DNA of 64,000 nt from Solidesulfovibrio magneticus RS-1. GTDB lineage: Bacteria; Desulfobacterota; Desulfovibrionia; Desulfovibrionales; Desulfovibrionaceae. This document shows, piece after piece, positions 62,355-64,000 of the stretch. The DNA lies in assembly GCF_000010665.1 (NCBI RefSeq), contig NC_012796.1, positions 3,563,501 through 3,627,500 on the forward strand, written 5' to 3'. Within the stretch, counting starts at the first letter, position 1. Every line of letters starts with the position of its first letter. The notes under the pieces are model-generated. The model saw nothing but the letters and a program-made list of their open reading frames with translations, was not told where the DNA came from and ran no database searches. Position numbers and translations under genes: made by a program.

Positions 62355-63455
62355 TCAAACCAATTCAGGAAGCAGACTGACCGCTCTTTCTTTTTCACCC
62401 TCAAGGCAGTGATAATAATGACTTGTTGTTGTCGAGATCATTGAATGCCCCAATAATTTTGAAACAGCCGCCAGATCAGCTCCTTTACTCAACATCGTTG
62501 TTGCAAAGAGATGTCTAAGATCGTACATACGGACAGGATAGTTAATATTTGCCCGCTGACATGCCCCTCTAAATCCTTTGCGGATCATGCCAATACGCTC
62601 ACCACGATAATCAACCACATATCCCGAGGTAGATTCAGCCATCCTTGACCGCATTTTTTCGAGCAACTTAGCCGAAATCGGAACAATCCGATACGTCTTT
62701 GTTTTACTAGCATATATACGCGCAACACTTTTTTCAAAATCGATATGCTCCCATTTAAGTGCAAGCAATTCTGATTCACCAGGACGGGTCCCAAGGTTGA
62801 AGCAAACTTCCATTGCCCAACGAATATGAGACTCTGCACACTCCATAATTCGCTTGATATCTTCAACTGTAAGCTGAATCTCTCGAGGCTTCTCTTTTGA
62901 CTTCCGTCTTCCGCGCATAGGATTCACTTTAGTGAGCCCCATTGCAACCCCGAAATTGAATATTGCATTGACATAGTCACCATAACGGTTGACTGTCAAT
63001 TGAGACCGAGGTTTTCCGCTCTTCCCTGGAGTATTTTGAAAAATCTTGATGAATGGAACCATGTCATCAACATAAGTCATCTCATTAACGACTTTGTCGC
63101 CGATGAGTGGATTGAACTGGTTCTCTATCATCTTTTTCAACTTCTTTGTATTGGTCTCTGTCCGACCAGAAACTTCAAGGTGCTCTATGTATTTATCTGC
63201 AAGATCCTTGAAGATTATTTCAAAAGGCGAAGTATTAACCGGTACATCTTCACTCTGGACAGGTTGCTCTGACTCGATTGAAACAGAGGAGGAGACTTCT
63301 CCCCTACTCTGTTTGCTAGCACTTTTCTTTTCTTGATCAAATGCCAAGGCTTCAGCATAAGCATTATCGCCGCGACCAAAAGATTTATCTCGACGCGATC
63401 CATTTACATCAGTGTAATAGACCATCCACCGTCCATCTCTTTGATAGACACCCAT
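62355..63455 (-). CDS. tyrosine recombinase/integrase IntA (copy 2)
   Basis: This 366-aa recombinase is nearly identical to the copy at 49772. Differences seen include GSRRD for GARRD near the start, a few linker changes (EQPVQSEDVPVNTS for EQPVKSEEVLVNTS), RANINY for RAKINY and EGEKER for ESEKER near the end. All catalytic residues are conserved. An in-frame TTG upstream at 63527 would add 24 residues but lacks support in copy 1. It probably recognises the same tRNA-Thr site. Confidence 0.93.
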   Translation of the reverse strand: MGVYQRDGRWMVYYTDVNGSRRDKSFGRGDNAYAEALAFDQEKKSASKQSRGEVSSSVSIESEQPVQSEDVPVNTSPFEIIFKDLADKYIEHLEVSGRTETNTKKLKKMIENQFNPLIGDKVVNEMTYVDDMVPFIKIFQNTPGKSGKPRSQLTVNRYGDYVNAIFNFGVAMGLTKVNPMRGRRKSKEKPREIQLTVEDIKRIMECAESHIRWAMEVCFNLGTRPGESELLALKWEHIDFEKSVARIYASKTKTYRIVPISAKLLEKMRSRMAESTSGYVVDYRGERIGMIRKGFRGACQRANINYPVRMYDLRHLFATTMLSKGADLAAVSKLLGHSMISTTTSHYYHCLEGEKERAVSLLPELV

Positions 63456-63533
63456 AAGATTCCTCGCATAAGCTTGAATATTGAATAAGACAATGATTTG
63501 AAAGAACCCCAAGGCAGGCTGAAGCAATACACA

Positions 63534-64000
63534 TCAAATAGTATTTAACAGAATTTCTTCAACCTCTTCTTCTTGAATGCCCAAGTATCTTCTTGTTATC
63601 GAAGGGCTACTATGATTAAGACGCTTAGACAATATCTCCCAGCTAACACCAAATGTTTTCCGTTGATGATATGTCCAAGTTTTACGAAGCGTGTGAGCAC
63701 CGTAATTGCCAGTTAAATGTATCGCTTCAGTCCAGCGCTTCACATACTTTGTCACAGCAAATGTTGTTAGAGGATAATTCTTCCCCTTCCTGCTTTTGAA
63801 CAAGTAATCAGAGCCATTAAACTGGTGACTACTTAGATACCCATCCAGCGCAGCTTTAATCTCCTTATTCAAAATGAAGACATTTTCTTTACCGGTCTTC
63901 TTTTCACGCAAAGAAATGCGCTCACCAACCGGAACGTCATGAACGTCATCAATTTTCAAAGCCAAAATGTCTTGAACTCTCAATCCTGAATTTACACCCA
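63534..64000 (-). CDS. small tyrosine recombinase IntB (copy 2), 5' end missing
   Basis: The C-terminal 155 codons are present and the start would lie at about 64091, outside the window. The catalytic Arg (SGLRVQDILALK), HTLRKTWTYHQ box and LNHSSPSITRRYLGI are as in copy 1. Differences are few, e.g. SSHQFNGSDY for NGNSFNGSDY. It is truncated only by the window edge. Confidence 0.88.
   Translation of the reverse strand, partial: GVNSGLRVQDILALKIDDVHDVPVGERISLREKKTGKENVFILNKEIKAALDGYLSSHQFNGSDYLFKSRKGKNYPLTTFAVTKYVKRWTEAIHLTGNYGAHTLRKTWTYHQRKTFGVSWEILSKRLNHSSPSITRRYLGIQEEEVEEILLNTI

Larger units (their letters stand above)
61505..64000. mobile_element. integrated element E3, left end (runs off the window)
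   Basis: It repeats the first 2.5 kb of element E2 almost base for base: the array, zinc-ribbon gene, IntA and IntB, at a constant offset of 12583 bp for the three gene ends. A second related element therefore sits in tandem. Its cargo is out of view. Confidence 0.8.

Overview
The window looks like a chromosome segment of a high-GC sulfate reducer of the family Desulfovibrionaceae (Desulfovibrio magneticus / Solidesulfovibrio type). This is inferred from gene order and protein style: a flagellar rod/ring/hook cluster with csrA-fliW, a rimP-nusA-infB-pnp block, the two-subunit glycine cleavage P-protein, FolE2, NikR and a FlgJ carrying an M23 peptidase. No database search was possible.

Positions 1-10830 hold, on the minus strand, two flagellar operons: flgF-flgG-flgA-flgH-flgI and flgJ-flgN-flgK-flgL-csrA-fliW. 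Each is preceded by a near-consensus sigma-54 promoter. Positions 10945-21690 hold, on the plus strand, tRNA-Gly(CCC) followed by rimP-nusA-ylxR-infB-DUF503-rbfA-nrnA-truB-rpsO-pnp, a translation/RNA-metabolism operon tied together by ATGA and GTGA overlaps. Positions 21700-43530 are ordinary core genome: a glycine-zipper lipoprotein, a MEMO1 protein, a TPR protein, a sigma-54 activator, a FlgC-like rod protein, a ThDP enzyme, a hybrid histidine kinase, folE2, nikR, a methyltransferase, gcvH-gcvPA-gcvPB-lpdA, a Tat-exported ATC-hydrolase-like protein, maf, a DJ-1/PfpI protein and a GNAT acetyltransferase. Copies of a GC-rich palindromic intergenic repeat are scattered here.

From about 43.55 kb the sequence becomes AT-rich and accessory. 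The boundary carries two transposase remnants. Beyond it lies a stack of integrated elements. Three displaced copies of a tRNA-Thr 3' end mark successive boundaries, at about 46.2 kb (decayed), 48.88 kb and 61.46 kb. The last two are followed, in the tRNA direction, by the tRNA terminator and a roughly 500-bp repeat. Just inside the two better-preserved boundaries sits the same module: an array of TTTTTGGC repeats, a small zinc-ribbon gene, a full-size tyrosine recombinase and a catalytic-domain-only tyrosine recombinase. The two modules are offset by exactly 12583 bp at the three gene ends compared. The complete 12.6-kb element carries a minus-strand WYL-regulated gene set (110-aa protein, WYL regulator, HELFH protein, secreted papain-like peptidase, two-cistron PD-(D/E)XK nuclease), a DUF3024 protein, a DUF4145 zinc-ribbon protein, an Abi_C-type abortive-infection protein and two small exported or membrane proteins. 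An older element carries only a histidine kinase broken by a nonsense codon and a frameshift, and a third starts at 61.5 kb and runs out of the window.

The best candidates for something undescribed are the accreting tRNA-Thr element with its two-recombinase module, its WYL/peptidase/nuclease cargo, and a set of three 32-bp inverted repeats (11-10-11 geometry) around nikR and upstream of folE2.
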